Assembly (NCBI GenBank): GCA_032251335.1
Contig: JAVVDW010000010.1
Location: 1 to 64,000, forward strand
Reading direction: 5' to 3'
Length of the DNA: 64,000 nucleotides
DNA from: UM-FILTER-40-17 sp032251335
GTDB lineage: Bacteria > Bacteroidota > Bacteroidia > Flavobacteriales > Flavobacteriaceae
The stretch's first letter is position 1; every line of letters starts with the position of its first letter. Position numbers and translations under genes: made by a program. The notes beneath the pieces are model-generated. The model saw nothing but the letters and a program-made list of their open reading frames with translations, did not search any database and had not been told where the DNA came from. This document shows, piece by piece, positions 7,946-17,307 of this stretch.

Positions 7946-9010
7946 ATGCAAATTATTAAACGTTTCATTGGCATCTTAACGGTTTTTTGTCTGACTTGTG
8001 CCTGTCAGAACAAGCCCGAAAACACCTTTTCCAAGGTGCGATCCATCAAAATAGATACGCTCTACAAAGATACCATCAGCATACGTGCGCTCGAAATCTG
8101 GAATGATACTACCGTTTGGTTTGGATCAGATCAGGGTATCATCGGCGCCTTGGTTGGCCTTACGCCCAAAGTTGCAACCATCACTTATAACGACACTTTA
8201 CTGGCCATCCGAAGCATTGCCAAAAACAAAGACGCTGTTTTTCTTCTCAACGCCGGAACACCTGCCAAACTCTACAAATCTTACTTTGATGGCCAAGAAA
8301 TTGCCCTGCTCAAAGATGTTTATACCGAAACAGGCAAAGCCGTTTTTTATGATGCCATGTCTTTTTGGGACGACATGAACGGTATTGCCATAGGTGACCC
8401 CACAGCAGATTGTATGTCTGTTATTTTGACGACCAACGGTGGTCTTAGTTGGCACAAAATACCCTGCAACAAACTTCCAAAAACACTTAGCGGTGAAGCC
8501 GCATTTGCCGCCAGCAACTCAAATGTAGCCACCTATGGCAGTCATGCTTGGATTGGCACCGGTGGCAAGGCGGCCAGAATTATGCATACCGCTGACCGAG
8601 GCAAAACTTGGGAAATTCTAGAAACACCTATCATTTCCGGCGGGGCGATGACCGGCATCTACAGTGTCGATTTTTATGATGAAAAGCGAGGCGTCATTTT
8701 TGGCGGCGATTGGAACAATAAAAAAGACAATACCTCCAACAAAGCTATTACACAAGACGGCGGTAAAACTTGGCAATTGGCTTACGGGGGCAGTAACCCG
8801 GGATACCGCTCGTGTGTTCAATTTGTACCAGGTAGCGATGGATTAGAAATAATGGCTGTTGGTACAGAAGGGATTGATTATTCTTACGATGGTGGTTACA
8901 CATGGGAAAAAATGACCTCTGAAGGTTTTTATACCATTCGTTTTCTAAACAATCAGATAGCTTATGGTGCGGGGAAAGGCTTTGTTGTCAAGATTAAACT
9001 CATGCGATAA
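7946..9010 (+). CDS. BNR/Ycf48-like beta-propeller lipoprotein
   Basis: A 354-residue lipoprotein. The start is placed at ATG 7946, because MQIIKRFIGILTVFCLTCAC is a clean lipoprotein signal peptide with the lipobox cysteine at C20; the longer frame from 7802 overlaps the previous gene. The mature part has Asp-box (BNR) turns spaced through the chain: TTNGGLSW, TADRGKTW, TQDGGKTW and SYDGGYTW, as in sialidase-type and Ycf48-like propellers. Homologues are often labelled 'oxidoreductase' without support. It is likely exported and membrane-anchored, with unknown ligand. Confidence 0.85.
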   Translation: MQIIKRFIGILTVFCLTCACQNKPENTFSKVRSIKIDTLYKDTISIRALEIWNDTTVWFGSDQGIIGALVGLTPKVATITYNDTLLAIRSIAKNKDAVFLLNAGTPAKLYKSYFDGQEIALLKDVYTETGKAVFYDAMSFWDDMNGIAIGDPTADCMSVILTTNGGLSWHKIPCNKLPKTLSGEAAFAASNSNVATYGSHAWIGTGGKAARIMHTADRGKTWEILETPIISGGAMTGIYSVDFYDEKRGVIFGGDWNNKKDNTSNKAITQDGGKTWQLAYGGSNPGYRSCVQFVPGSDGLEIMAVGTEGIDYSYDGGYTWEKMTSEGFYTIRFLNNQIAYGAGKGFVVKIKLMR

Positions 9011-9185
9011 GAAAGACTGATAACAAAGAAATTTACAAACTTATTTGTTAAATTAATGATTAAAAGTTATTTAATTGTTAAAATGATACGTAGAATGTAA
9101 TCTTTTGGCGTTTCAATCGTTTTAGTAATAAGTAAGTTTAGTTACATATTCAAAATATTTGCATTTATTTTGAGTTAGCAGGCAA

Positions 9186-9213
9186 AATCCCGAATTCCCG
9201 TTCGGGATTTTTT
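9186..9213. terminator. Bidirectional terminator hairpin
   Basis: AATCCCGAA, loop TTCCCG, TTCGGGATT, then TTTT: a 9-bp perfect stem between two convergent genes (the propeller lipoprotein and the M15 peptidase, whose stop codon directly abuts it). The T-run is best for the plus strand. Confidence 0.75.
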
Positions 9214-9943
9214 ATTTCAACAACGGATTGATGTCTAGGATATTATTATCTATATATTTATTGATAAAAGTTTCCGTAAAAAAATTGCCACCCGTAAGTT
9301 CTTCTTTAAAAAGAGAAAGCAAGTCAATCTTTAAAAAGCGCTTTAAATATTTTTTGGATAGCGGCAGATAGCTAAAATGCCAAGGTTCATACTTAAAACC
9401 GTTTCTTTCCGGTGCATTCGTGTAAACTTCTACAAAACCAAAAGATGCCGCATGCCGATTCATCCATTGTTTAAAATCGTAAAAAGGAGCTCCGGGCTCA
9501 AAATGCGCCTCTAAAAGTTCATCTTCCAATTGAAGATTATTTTGTGCAACCAGGTCCAAATCGGTACCCCAATGGTGCCTAGAAGTACCCGGAATGGTAG
9601 AATATTCTACAATCTTTGCCATGGCGTCTTCCGGACTCAAACCCTCCTCAGTAAACTGCTTATACTTTCGATCCCAGATGCGGTTTTGTTGCACATAGGA
9701 GCGATAACTGGATACCACTTTTATTTGTATATCATCCGAAGCTGCGGCGGCTCTTAGTTTTTCGAATGCCAGATGGGCCTCTTTTCTCAATTGATAATCC
9801 GTACCAAAAAATACGGGGTTGCCCTTCCCTATTAACTCAGCTTCAGTGATTCTATTATCAAAATTTGCCCAAGTCAAAGAGGGTGAAATTGCCATGCCAG
9901 TCAAACCGGCGGTGAACTGTTTGGTAAAATATCTTCTGTTCAT
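9212..9943 (-). CDS. M15 family D-alanyl-D-alanine carboxypeptidase (VanY-like)
   Basis: A 243-residue exported peptidase of the VanY/DdcY type, which removes the terminal D-Ala from peptidoglycan stem peptides. The zinc-site motifs are present: SSYRSYVQQ (about 84-92), SRHHWGTDLDL (about 120-130; His and Asp ligands) and YEPWHFSY (WH ligand, near 197). The N-terminus MNRRYFTKQF looks like a twin-arginine signal (RRxFxK) and is followed by a hydrophobic stretch. It overlaps the upstream GNAT gene by four bases, so the two form an operon. Confidence 0.88.
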   Translation of the reverse strand: MNRRYFTKQFTAGLTGMAISPSLTWANFDNRITEAELIGKGNPVFFGTDYQLRKEAHLAFEKLRAAAASDDIQIKVVSSYRSYVQQNRIWDRKYKQFTEEGLSPEDAMAKIVEYSTIPGTSRHHWGTDLDLVAQNNLQLEDELLEAHFEPGAPFYDFKQWMNRHAASFGFVEVYTNAPERNGFKYEPWHFSYLPLSKKYLKRFLKIDLLSLFKEELTGGNFFTETFINKYIDNNILDINPLLK

Positions 9944-10395
9944 GCTGTCAATGTGTGATACATCAGGTAATGCTTGCCAATTTCAGGAATCCAAAAAGGT
10001 TCACCAAATATTTGGGCATTATATTTTTCATAAAAATCTTTGGCCACCTCTCTAGCATTGAACCAGAGCAAATCAACCTTACGCTCCTTAAGTATCGACA
10101 AACCGGCTAGGTAGAGCGATGCGCCATAATTACGTCCTCTGTATTGGGGCAAAACAGCCATTCCCCTAAGTTGCATTTGAACCCCCTTAAAATTTGAATT
10201 TTGGCAATTTAAAAAGGACGCTACCGCCACCAACTTCTCAGACTCGAAAATGCCCAAATGGAAGGATGCAGGATCTTGGTCGCCTTCAAATTGACAGGTT
10301 TCCACCGGTTTGCCTTTTCTAAGAACCGGATGCCTGACTTCAAATGTTTGAAGCGATGTAATAAAGCTACAACTGTGAACTAATTTTTTTGTCAT
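9940..10395 (-). CDS. GNAT family N-acetyltransferase
   Basis: A 151-residue GNAT-fold acetyltransferase. The acetyl-CoA binding segment MQLRGMAVLPQYRGRNYGASLY (about 73-95; Q/RxxGxG/A loop as YRGRNYG) is clear, followed by the DLLWFNAREVAKDFYEKYNAQIFG motif of GNATs acting on small molecules. The substrate is unknown. It is the first gene of a two-gene operon with the M15 carboxypeptidase (ATGA overlap), which hints at a cell-wall role, but that is only inference. Confidence 0.85.
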   Translation of the reverse strand: MTKKLVHSCSFITSLQTFEVRHPVLRKGKPVETCQFEGDQDPASFHLGIFESEKLVAVASFLNCQNSNFKGVQMQLRGMAVLPQYRGRNYGASLYLAGLSILKERKVDLLWFNAREVAKDFYEKYNAQIFGEPFWIPEIGKHYLMYHTLTA

Positions 10396-10521
10396 GTTTC
10401 TTCTTCTAGTCAGATTTTACAAATGATTACGACTGATAGACTGTTAAAAATAATCTCATAAAAGTAAATCAATCTACTTTTTTTCGTAAATTTATGAGGT
10501 TCTAACTAAATATTGCCTCAC

Positions 10522-11322
10522 ATGAAAACCAAAAACTTAATATTACTCGTTTTTTTACTTTTCGCGATCGGGATGAGCGCACAGAAAAGCAACCGAAAAT
10601 TGATTAGTGGAAAGGTTTCCAACGAATCTAACGAAGTGGAAGGAATTTCCATTTACAACGAAGTATCAGGTTTGGGAACCATTACCAATGAAGAAGGTGC
10701 CTTTCAAATCGAGGTTCAGGAAGGCGATGTCTTGTTGTTTTCTGCTTTGCAGTTTCAAAAATTCAGAGTGATTATTGACCGAGGCATTATGAAATCGCTA
10801 GAGATGAATGTTTATATGAACGAAGTCATCACGCTGCTTGAAGAAGTTACCGTAACGCCCTATGACCTGACCGGAAACGTTCGGGTTGATGTGGCGCGTG
10901 TAAAGGTTCAAATCCCAAAGATTGAGGAAGACTTGGCCTCTCAAAAAACCTATGAGAGCTTTGAATTTAAAGCAGATTATTTGTCTCCCGTAGTCAACGA
11001 AGCCGTTAGCGAACCGGATTTCAGAAACGGCATCAATATGGTAAATGTATTTCGGAAAATATTCCTGACTAGGCAAGCAGACCCGAACGCGACCAAATTG
11101 TCTATGACCGATGAAATGAAAAAACTATACGGCAACGAATTTTTTCAGAACAACCTAAACATCCCTGAAGAAGAAATTATAAACTTTGTTTCGTACTGCG
11201 AAAGCCAAGGCCTGAACGACGATTTGATTAAAAACAACAACCAACTGGAATTGCTCGATTTTCTCGTGGTTCGCTGTGCTGCTTTTAAAGAAGAAAACCA
11301 CAAAGAGGTTCAAAAAAATTAA
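10522..11322 (+). CDS. Secreted protein with carboxypeptidase-like regulatory domain, paralogue 3
   Basis: A 266-residue exported protein starting at ATG 10522 (MKTKNLILLVFLLFAIGMSAQ signal peptide, cleaved after SAQ); the frame from 10513 adds only three residues. The beta domain spans about residues 28-115 (ISGKVSNESNEVEGISIYNE... GTITNEEGAFQIEV), then a helical C-terminal part of unknown function. It is the same architecture as the pair at 2394/3151, but the C-terminal GRTKKLR block is absent. Its stop codon overlaps the stop of the convergent symporter gene (TTAA shared). Confidence 0.82.
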   Translation: MKTKNLILLVFLLFAIGMSAQKSNRKLISGKVSNESNEVEGISIYNEVSGLGTITNEEGAFQIEVQEGDVLLFSALQFQKFRVIIDRGIMKSLEMNVYMNEVITLLEEVTVTPYDLTGNVRVDVARVKVQIPKIEEDLASQKTYESFEFKADYLSPVVNEAVSEPDFRNGINMVNVFRKIFLTRQADPNATKLSMTDEMKKLYGNEFFQNNLNIPEEEIINFVSYCESQGLNDDLIKNNNQLELLDFLVVRCAAFKEENHKEVQKN

Positions 11323-13130
11323 GTTGATTTTTTCTTGATTTTTGGTGGGTTTTTAAACAATTCGTTGTTTCTGTACTTTTTGATATAGACTTTCAAATCT
11401 GCTTTTACTTCACCCGAAAGAAAATACAGTCCGATGATGTTGGGAAAAGACATCGCCAAAATCATCATATCGGAAAAGTCGAGCACAGCGCCCAAACTTA
11501 CAGAGGCTCCGATAACGACAAAAACCAAAAACAACAATTTATAGGCCAATTCTGTGCGGGCACTTTTACCAAATAAAAACGTCCAAGCACGCATACCGTA
11601 GTATGACCAAGAAATCATAGTAGAAAAGGCAAACAAGAAAATGGCTACCACCAACACATACGGAAACCAACTGATGACACTTCCAAAAGCATCAGATGTC
11701 AATTGTGCGCCGCTCAGTCCATCTACCTTGTGAAAATCTGTAAAAATAAGAACCAAAGCCGTTAGTGTACACACCACAACCGTATCAATAAAAGGTTCGA
11801 GCAAAGCGACAAAACCCTCAGAAACAGGATGTTTTGTTTTTGCAGCCGAATGCACTATAGCTGCAGAGCCCACGCCCGCTTCGTTAGAAAATGCCGCTCT
11901 TTGAAAACCGACAATCAAAACGCCGATGAAGCCTCCTTTTAAGGCACCCGGATCAAAAGCACCAGAAAAGATTTCATAAAAAGCACTACCTATGTGATCT
12001 ATGTTTATAAAAACGATAATTAAAGACGAGACGATATACACAGATGCCATGATGGGTACAATTTTTCCGGTGACTTTGGCAATACTTTTGATACCGCCTA
12101 TAATGACCACACCCACCAAAATAGCCGTAATGATGCCAAACCAAAAGCCATTTCCTGTCAGAAAACCAAACTGTCCTTCCAATTGCTCAAATGCCTGGTT
12201 TGCCTGAAACATATTACCACCACCGAAAGAGGCGCCTATAGCCAAAATTGCGAACAACACCGCCAACACCTTCCCGAGTTTTCCTTTGTTTCGCTTTTCC
12301 AAACCTTTGATTAAATACCGCATGGGACCTCCAAAAATCCTGCCGTCCGCATGAATTTCCCTGTATTTTACACCGAGGGTGCACTCCACAAATTTGGACG
12401 ACATACCCAGAAATCCCGCTAAAATCATCCAAAAGGTAGCACCCGGACCTCCTAAAGAAATGGCTACTGCCACACCGGCAATATTTCCCAATCCAACCGT
12501 ACCCGAAACGGCCGTGGCCAATGCCTGAAAATGGGTGACGCTGCCCGGTGCGTCGCGCTCATCATATTGTCCGCTGACAAGTTGCAGTGCGTGCTTAAAA
12601 CCTCTGATATTGATAAAGCCCATGCGAATTGTAAAAAACAGCGCTCCAAAAATGAGCCAAATTACAATAAATGGAATCGCAATGGTGACATCATCTCCGT
12701 TGGGATGTTTCATGGGCTTACCGGCATCGTCATAAACAACGGGATCATACAAACCCAAAGCAGCAAAAGGATCCCAAAAGAGAACATACCCAATTTTGTC
12801 GACCAGCGGTTTCATGGTACCGTTAAAAATTTCCGATATGGCCTCTGCCGGAACTGTATAAGATTTTGTCTCAGACAAACCATTCGCATCCGTTACGGTG
12901 ACTTCATACGCCATACCTTCTACCAAGCCTGTGGCTTTGCTCGCATCTAAAGCCGTACTTTGGTTACTCCACTTATAAGTGTAAGGCGCTTGACCGCCAC
13001 TTACCCGCAAGGTGATTACGCCATCATTGATAACATTTGTTGGGTTGGTAAGCGTTTCAGCTATTTGCAAGCTCTGTGAATGGGATAAAAAGGATAAAAA
13101 TAAAAAGAGTAAAATTGCAACGGATCTCAT
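11319..13130 (-). CDS. Sodium:alanine symporter (AGCS) with extra N-terminal Ig-like domain
   Basis: A 603-residue protein. Residues 1-19 are a signal peptide; about 20-95 form an Ig/PKD-like domain with the SprB-repeat-like motif GGQAPYTYKWSNQST and a YEVTVTDANG strand; from about residue 150 it is a normal AGCS sodium/amino-acid symporter with motifs FQALATAVSGTVGLGNIAGVAVA, FGGPMRYL and QRAAFSNEAGVGSAAI. The transporter lies in the inner membrane; the extra domain must then be periplasmic. A single gene, convergent with paralogue 3, with no operon partner. Transport of alanine or glycine with Na+ is inferred from family. Confidence 0.93.
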   Translation of the reverse strand: MRSVAILLFLFLSFLSHSQSLQIAETLTNPTNVINDGVITLRVSGGQAPYTYKWSNQSTALDASKATGLVEGMAYEVTVTDANGLSETKSYTVPAEAISEIFNGTMKPLVDKIGYVLFWDPFAALGLYDPVVYDDAGKPMKHPNGDDVTIAIPFIVIWLIFGALFFTIRMGFINIRGFKHALQLVSGQYDERDAPGSVTHFQALATAVSGTVGLGNIAGVAVAISLGGPGATFWMILAGFLGMSSKFVECTLGVKYREIHADGRIFGGPMRYLIKGLEKRNKGKLGKVLAVLFAILAIGASFGGGNMFQANQAFEQLEGQFGFLTGNGFWFGIITAILVGVVIIGGIKSIAKVTGKIVPIMASVYIVSSLIIVFINIDHIGSAFYEIFSGAFDPGALKGGFIGVLIVGFQRAAFSNEAGVGSAAIVHSAAKTKHPVSEGFVALLEPFIDTVVVCTLTALVLIFTDFHKVDGLSGAQLTSDAFGSVISWFPYVLVVAIFLFAFSTMISWSYYGMRAWTFLFGKSARTELAYKLLFLVFVVIGASVSLGAVLDFSDMMILAMSFPNIIGLYFLSGEVKADLKVYIKKYRNNELFKNPPKIKKKST

Positions 13131-13446
13131 GACATGATTTAGGTTAAACTTTATTTTCTAAAGTTTTCAAGGTGTAAAAAACCGAGGTAAATTCAAAAAC
13201 AAAAGTGTTAAAAAAAACAAAAACTGATCTGAGCCTTATTTTTAAACATTCAAAGACACTGATTCACAGTACATAATGATAAAAATGTTTAGAGACATTA
13301 TTTGTTGAGGATTGATTCTCCTTTTAGAGAAAGTTATGCGTTGTACATATAGGAGCACAAAAAGAATTCATTATGGCGCTATTGGTATCGAGCCATATAT
13401 TTTATATTTCATTCAAAGACGTACTACAGCAATTTAAAACACTTTG
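13131..13446. other. Intergenic stretch without a gene
   Basis: About 316 AT-rich bases between the symporter start and the esterase stop. I found no open frame worth calling, no strong hairpin and no tRNA. It must hold the symporter promoter, but no clear TAnnTTTG box was identified. Confidence 0.6.
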
Positions 13447-14109
13447 TTAATCTCTCTGCGCAAACCATTTTAAAAGATCTTCAAAGTTTTCCCTACTTAC
13501 TGTATGTCCGGCAGCATATTCAAAATATTGGTTTTTAACACCTAAGTCATCTAAAAAAACAGGCGTTTCTCTAGCCCATGCAACCGGAATTACAGGATCT
13601 TGAATGCCGTGTGATGCAAAAACAGACAAATGTTGACAAGCACTTGATAGCGGTTTTTCTATTAACAGCTTTTGATTAAGGTAACCACTAAGTGCCACTA
13701 CATACTTAAACAATATGGGATAGGAAAGTGCCGTAGCGAGACTCAGAATAGCTCCTTGGCTAAAACCGAGCAAACCGATATTTTTACTGTCGAAGTCATA
13801 GGCGTTTTTCAATTCTTCCAAAACCTGAAGCAAAAGTTGTTGCGAGGCTTTGGCTTGTTCGATATCCGAAAACTTACCGTCTGTGTTGTCCCAATGTATG
13901 GCATACCAGGCATAGCCATAGGGCGGCATTTGGTGTGGCGCCCTCAAGGAAACTATAAGCAAGTCTGTGGGTAAATAATCTGCAAAACTAAACAAGTCTT
14001 CTTCGTTGCTTCCATAACCGTGAAGCATGATGAGCAATGGCGGTTTTGCTGCAATTTGAACAAGTGGCTTACGAACAAGGTGGTGTAAGGAAAGCGTAGG
14101 TTTTTGCAT
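13447..14109 (-). CDS. Alpha/beta hydrolase, phospholipase/carboxylesterase family
   Basis: A 220-residue serine hydrolase of the phospholipase/carboxylesterase family. The nucleophile motif is GFSQGA, the oxyanion region HGYGSNEEDLFSFA, the likely acid D in GIQDPVIP and the histidine in AGHTVS. The start is ATG 14109 (MQKPTLSLHH); the longer frame runs deep into the dihydroorotase gene and gives an unnatural N-terminus. It lies 10 bases downstream of that gene in the same leftward operon. Substrate unknown; cytoplasmic. Confidence 0.87.
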   Translation of the reverse strand: MQKPTLSLHHLVRKPLVQIAAKPPLLIMLHGYGSNEEDLFSFADYLPTDLLIVSLRAPHQMPPYGYAWYAIHWDNTDGKFSDIEQAKASQQLLLQVLEELKNAYDFDSKNIGLLGFSQGAILSLATALSYPILFKYVVALSGYLNQKLLIEKPLSSACQHLSVFASHGIQDPVIPVAWARETPVFLDDLGVKNQYFEYAAGHTVSRENFEDLLKWFAQRD

Positions 14110-14119
14110 AAAAAATACT

Positions 14120-15373
14120 TTATGAAACAACCAACTGATTGTTGGCAAAAATACCATAAACACGTCCTTGCAAAGAAAGGCCAAGCGCGGCACAATTGTC
14201 AACCGATGAGCGGATACTGGATTTGTCAAATACATAGCCTGCATCTGGATTAAACAGACTCAAACGCGCGGTTTGTCCTTCAGAAATAAGTGACGGTTTC
14301 AAACCAAATCGGGCTGAAGCATGCGTCAAAAGTGAGATCGTTTTTTCTAATGGCAGCAGTTTGTTGGCAATGCCAAACACACTTTCCAGACCAATACTAC
14401 CAAAAGCTGCCAAATCAAACTCAACTCTTTTTTGCTCAATATCCATGGGACTGTGGTCAGAGGTGATCATATCAATCGTGCCATCCAACAACCCGTCTAA
14501 AAGTGCTTGACGGTCTGATGCTTCCCTGAGTGGAGGCAACAACTTTCGATCCGTATCAAAATCAGCAATATCCTGATCCAGCAGAATCAGGTGATGCGCA
14601 CTGACGCTACAACTCACATCCAAGCCCGATTTCTTGGCTTCCCGAATCAATTTGACGGCAGCTTCGCTGGAAATGGTCGGTATATGTAATTTTCCGCCTG
14701 TGTACGTCAAAATATGTAAGTCGCGGGTAATTCTTGCGGTTTCGGACAAAACGGGCATACCACTCAATCCGTGTTCTGTAGAAAACAAGCCTTCGTGTAC
14801 ACATCCACCGATGGCCAATTCTCTATCGAGCGGAAAAGAGGCCACCAACCCTCCAAAACCACTTACGTATTGCAACGCAAGTTTTAAAATGTGTGCGCGT
14901 TTCAGTTCAGATTTATAGTCGCCAAACATCACTGCACCAGCTGTTTTCATGTCATAAAGCTCTGCCAGCAGTTCACTTTGCAAATGTTTTGTCAAGGCGC
15001 CAACAGGGTGAACTTTGACCGCATATCCTTGCGTTTTAGACAACAAAAAGGAAACCTGACTGGCATTATCGGTTACCGGCACCAAATCCGGCTGCAGGCA
15101 GATATCTGTAAACCCGCTCAAAGCGGCAACGAGCAAACCGTTTTCGAGTGTTTCGCGCTCTTCGTGTCCGGGTTCGCCAAAAGCCACAGAGCTGTCAAAC
15201 CAACCCGGCGAAACGTGTAGGTTATGTTTTTCAACTACCTCAAAACCTTCTTCTTGATTTATCTTGTTATCAATGCGCTCAATCTTTCCGTTTTTGATGA
15301 GAATATCTTTAACCGTATGGTGATACGAACTTGCCGAATCGATGATTTTTGCTGATTTTATGAGTATATTCAT
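14120..15373 (-). CDS. Dihydroorotase-like protein with lost metal site (pseudo-DHOase)
   Basis: A 417-residue member of the dihydroorotase/amidohydrolase family. Active enzymes begin with DxHxHxR after the first beta strands; here the same place reads PGWFDSSVAFGEPGHE, with both histidines and the arginine gone. The HICHxS histidine is also replaced (LHIPTISS), while SAHHL and the SDHSP aspartate remain. It is therefore unlikely to hold the normal zinc pair or to make dihydroorotate. Inactive DHOases are known elsewhere as structural partners of aspartate carbamoyltransferase, but this gene sits in an operon with a BatA-like protein (ATGA overlap), not with pyrB. Confidence 0.85.
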   Translation of the reverse strand: MNILIKSAKIIDSASSYHHTVKDILIKNGKIERIDNKINQEEGFEVVEKHNLHVSPGWFDSSVAFGEPGHEERETLENGLLVAALSGFTDICLQPDLVPVTDNASQVSFLLSKTQGYAVKVHPVGALTKHLQSELLAELYDMKTAGAVMFGDYKSELKRAHILKLALQYVSGFGGLVASFPLDRELAIGGCVHEGLFSTEHGLSGMPVLSETARITRDLHILTYTGGKLHIPTISSEAAVKLIREAKKSGLDVSCSVSAHHLILLDQDIADFDTDRKLLPPLREASDRQALLDGLLDGTIDMITSDHSPMDIEQKRVEFDLAAFGSIGLESVFGIANKLLPLEKTISLLTHASARFGLKPSLISEGQTARLSLFNPDAGYVFDKSSIRSSVDNCAALGLSLQGRVYGIFANNQLVVS

Positions 15374-17292
15374 GGAAGATATTTAAGAATCAACATTTCT
15401 GACAAAAGGAACACTAAGGCAAAAATAGCAAACCATTTCCACAATTGGGTTTCTTCGCCTACGGAATTTAGTGCTTCGAACATTTTCTCTGAACTGTCAA
15501 ATATTTTAAAATTTTCAGCACCGTTTGGCGCATCAAAATCAGGTGTTTGCCAGCTCACTTTAGGATAATTAAAAGCCAGGTTTCTTAAAATTTCTCCGTT
15601 TAGCATCACCGTGTAGTGGCCGGGCTCGTTGGGAAAGTCGTTAAAAGTCAAAGATACTTTTTCGTTTTTTTTGACCTGCATAGGTATGTACGTTCCTGTG
15701 GATGTGGATATTTTCAACACCTCATCCGTGTCGGGTTTGGCAGAAATATCAATGAAATTGGTTTGTCCCAAAGTATAATACAATTGCGGCATGGCAAAAC
15801 TCATTTTAGCAGGATTGTAGAAAGTGGGCACCACCAACGGGCTGTTTTTAAAATTGCTGTTGCCTTCAGAAAGCGGCCCTGTAAACACAAAAACTTGCCG
15901 GTTGAATCCAATCATAAATCCGTCTCCGTTGTCGAAAGATAAGATTCGCGTGTGTGGCTGCCTAAAAGTGAAATGTTTTTGGGCAAAGGGATAATCAAAG
16001 TTTTGAATGTTTTTTTCAAAAACACCTTGAAAGACAGGATGCTGCTGTGAAATTTCCGAAATAAAACGTTCCGACTCATTTTGGGCAATAGCTGTTGGCA
16101 TTTTCAGAAGTTTAAAAAAAGAATTGTATGAATTCAAATCTGCATTTGCAGGCATCACCAAGATCAAGAAATGTCCGTTATCAATAAGTTTAGAGAGGGT
16201 TTCGGGCAAACCTGCCGGAAAATTTTTCAACTCGTTGAGCACAATCAAATCGCTCTCTTGCAAAAAACTAAAATCTAACGCTTCGGGTAGGTTGGATCTA
16301 AAATTAAATTCATCGACAGTATATATTTTTTTTAAAAAGGCATCATCGGCATTTCCTATCGCCATCACGTTTATTTTTCGATTGGCTTCGATGGTAAAAA
16401 ACCGTTCGTTGTCTAAAGCAAACCCATTGTCTTCTATGTTGATTTTACCCTTGTAAACATCCGCAGCGGGTAGTGAAAATGTGAGTGTGATTTGATTGTT
16501 TTCCTCAATGCTTGCTGTGCTTTTTGCTATAAGTTTGTCTCCGTCATAAACCGAAACCGGGATGTCTTCCACATTTGCATCGGCGCTGAGCCATACTTCC
16601 ATTTTGTGTACTTCCAAGCCTGCGGTTTGTGTAATGCTGTCAATAGAAACATTCGGTTTAGCTAACGGTTTCAGGCGTGCTACATAGATTTCGGTTTCGG
16701 GCAAATCGGCGATTTCTGCCGGGCTGAAACTTTGAAAATCGGAAAGTACAACGAGTTTCCTAGACTTGCTTGTCTCGCCAAAAAGGGTTTGTACCTGAAG
16801 TTTTAATTGATCTGCATCGAGTGAAGTTGGCGAAATTTTTAAATCTAAGATGTCATTTCTGAGGTCACCAATGTTGCTTTGGGGAAAAGTTTCTTGGTTT
16901 GTAAACAGGGTGAAATTGACAGCTTCCGGAAAATTGCTGATCATTTGCTGTACGGCGTTGTCCATCAGCACACCCGAAGCATCTTCTGCTTGCATAGACA
17001 TTGAATTATCGAGATAAACAAGCACTTCGGAAGTTTCTAAAGTATCTTCAAAGGTTTCTGAAACGGGTTGGGCAAAAGCGAGAATCAGGAAGGTAAAAAC
17101 ACCCAATCTGGCAAACAGTACGAGCCACTTCTTAAGTTCGGCACTTTTGCGTGTTTGCAGTTGTATTTTCTTTAGTAGGGCAACATTGGTGAAATATTCC
17201 TTTCTGAATTTTCTCAAGCGAAAAAGATGAACGACAATGGGAATGACAAGTGCAAAAAGTGCATAGAGAATTTCCGGATAAAGAAAACGCAT
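15370..17292 (-). CDS. BatA-domain membrane protein with VWA-like domain
   Basis: A 640-residue inner-membrane protein. The N-terminal BatA (aerotolerance regulator) domain has two membrane segments (LYPEILYALFALVIPIVVHLF, and a second near residue 60-80 ending FLILAFAQP), followed by a von Willebrand-like domain with a DNSMS metal-site motif near residue 95. A long beta-rich periplasmic part follows, and one last membrane helix (WFAIFALVFLLSEMLILKYL) closes it. The start at 17292 (MRFLYPEI) is supported by two promoter boxes just upstream. It overlaps the dihydroorotase-like gene by ATGA. Confidence 0.87.
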   Translation of the reverse strand: MRFLYPEILYALFALVIPIVVHLFRLRKFRKEYFTNVALLKKIQLQTRKSAELKKWLVLFARLGVFTFLILAFAQPVSETFEDTLETSEVLVYLDNSMSMQAEDASGVLMDNAVQQMISNFPEAVNFTLFTNQETFPQSNIGDLRNDILDLKISPTSLDADQLKLQVQTLFGETSKSRKLVVLSDFQSFSPAEIADLPETEIYVARLKPLAKPNVSIDSITQTAGLEVHKMEVWLSADANVEDIPVSVYDGDKLIAKSTASIEENNQITLTFSLPAADVYKGKINIEDNGFALDNERFFTIEANRKINVMAIGNADDAFLKKIYTVDEFNFRSNLPEALDFSFLQESDLIVLNELKNFPAGLPETLSKLIDNGHFLILVMPANADLNSYNSFFKLLKMPTAIAQNESERFISEISQQHPVFQGVFEKNIQNFDYPFAQKHFTFRQPHTRILSFDNGDGFMIGFNRQVFVFTGPLSEGNSNFKNSPLVVPTFYNPAKMSFAMPQLYYTLGQTNFIDISAKPDTDEVLKISTSTGTYIPMQVKKNEKVSLTFNDFPNEPGHYTVMLNGEILRNLAFNYPKVSWQTPDFDAPNGAENFKIFDSSEKMFEALNSVGEETQLWKWFAIFALVFLLSEMLILKYLP

Positions 17293-17307
17293 CAAAATTA
17301 AATTTCT

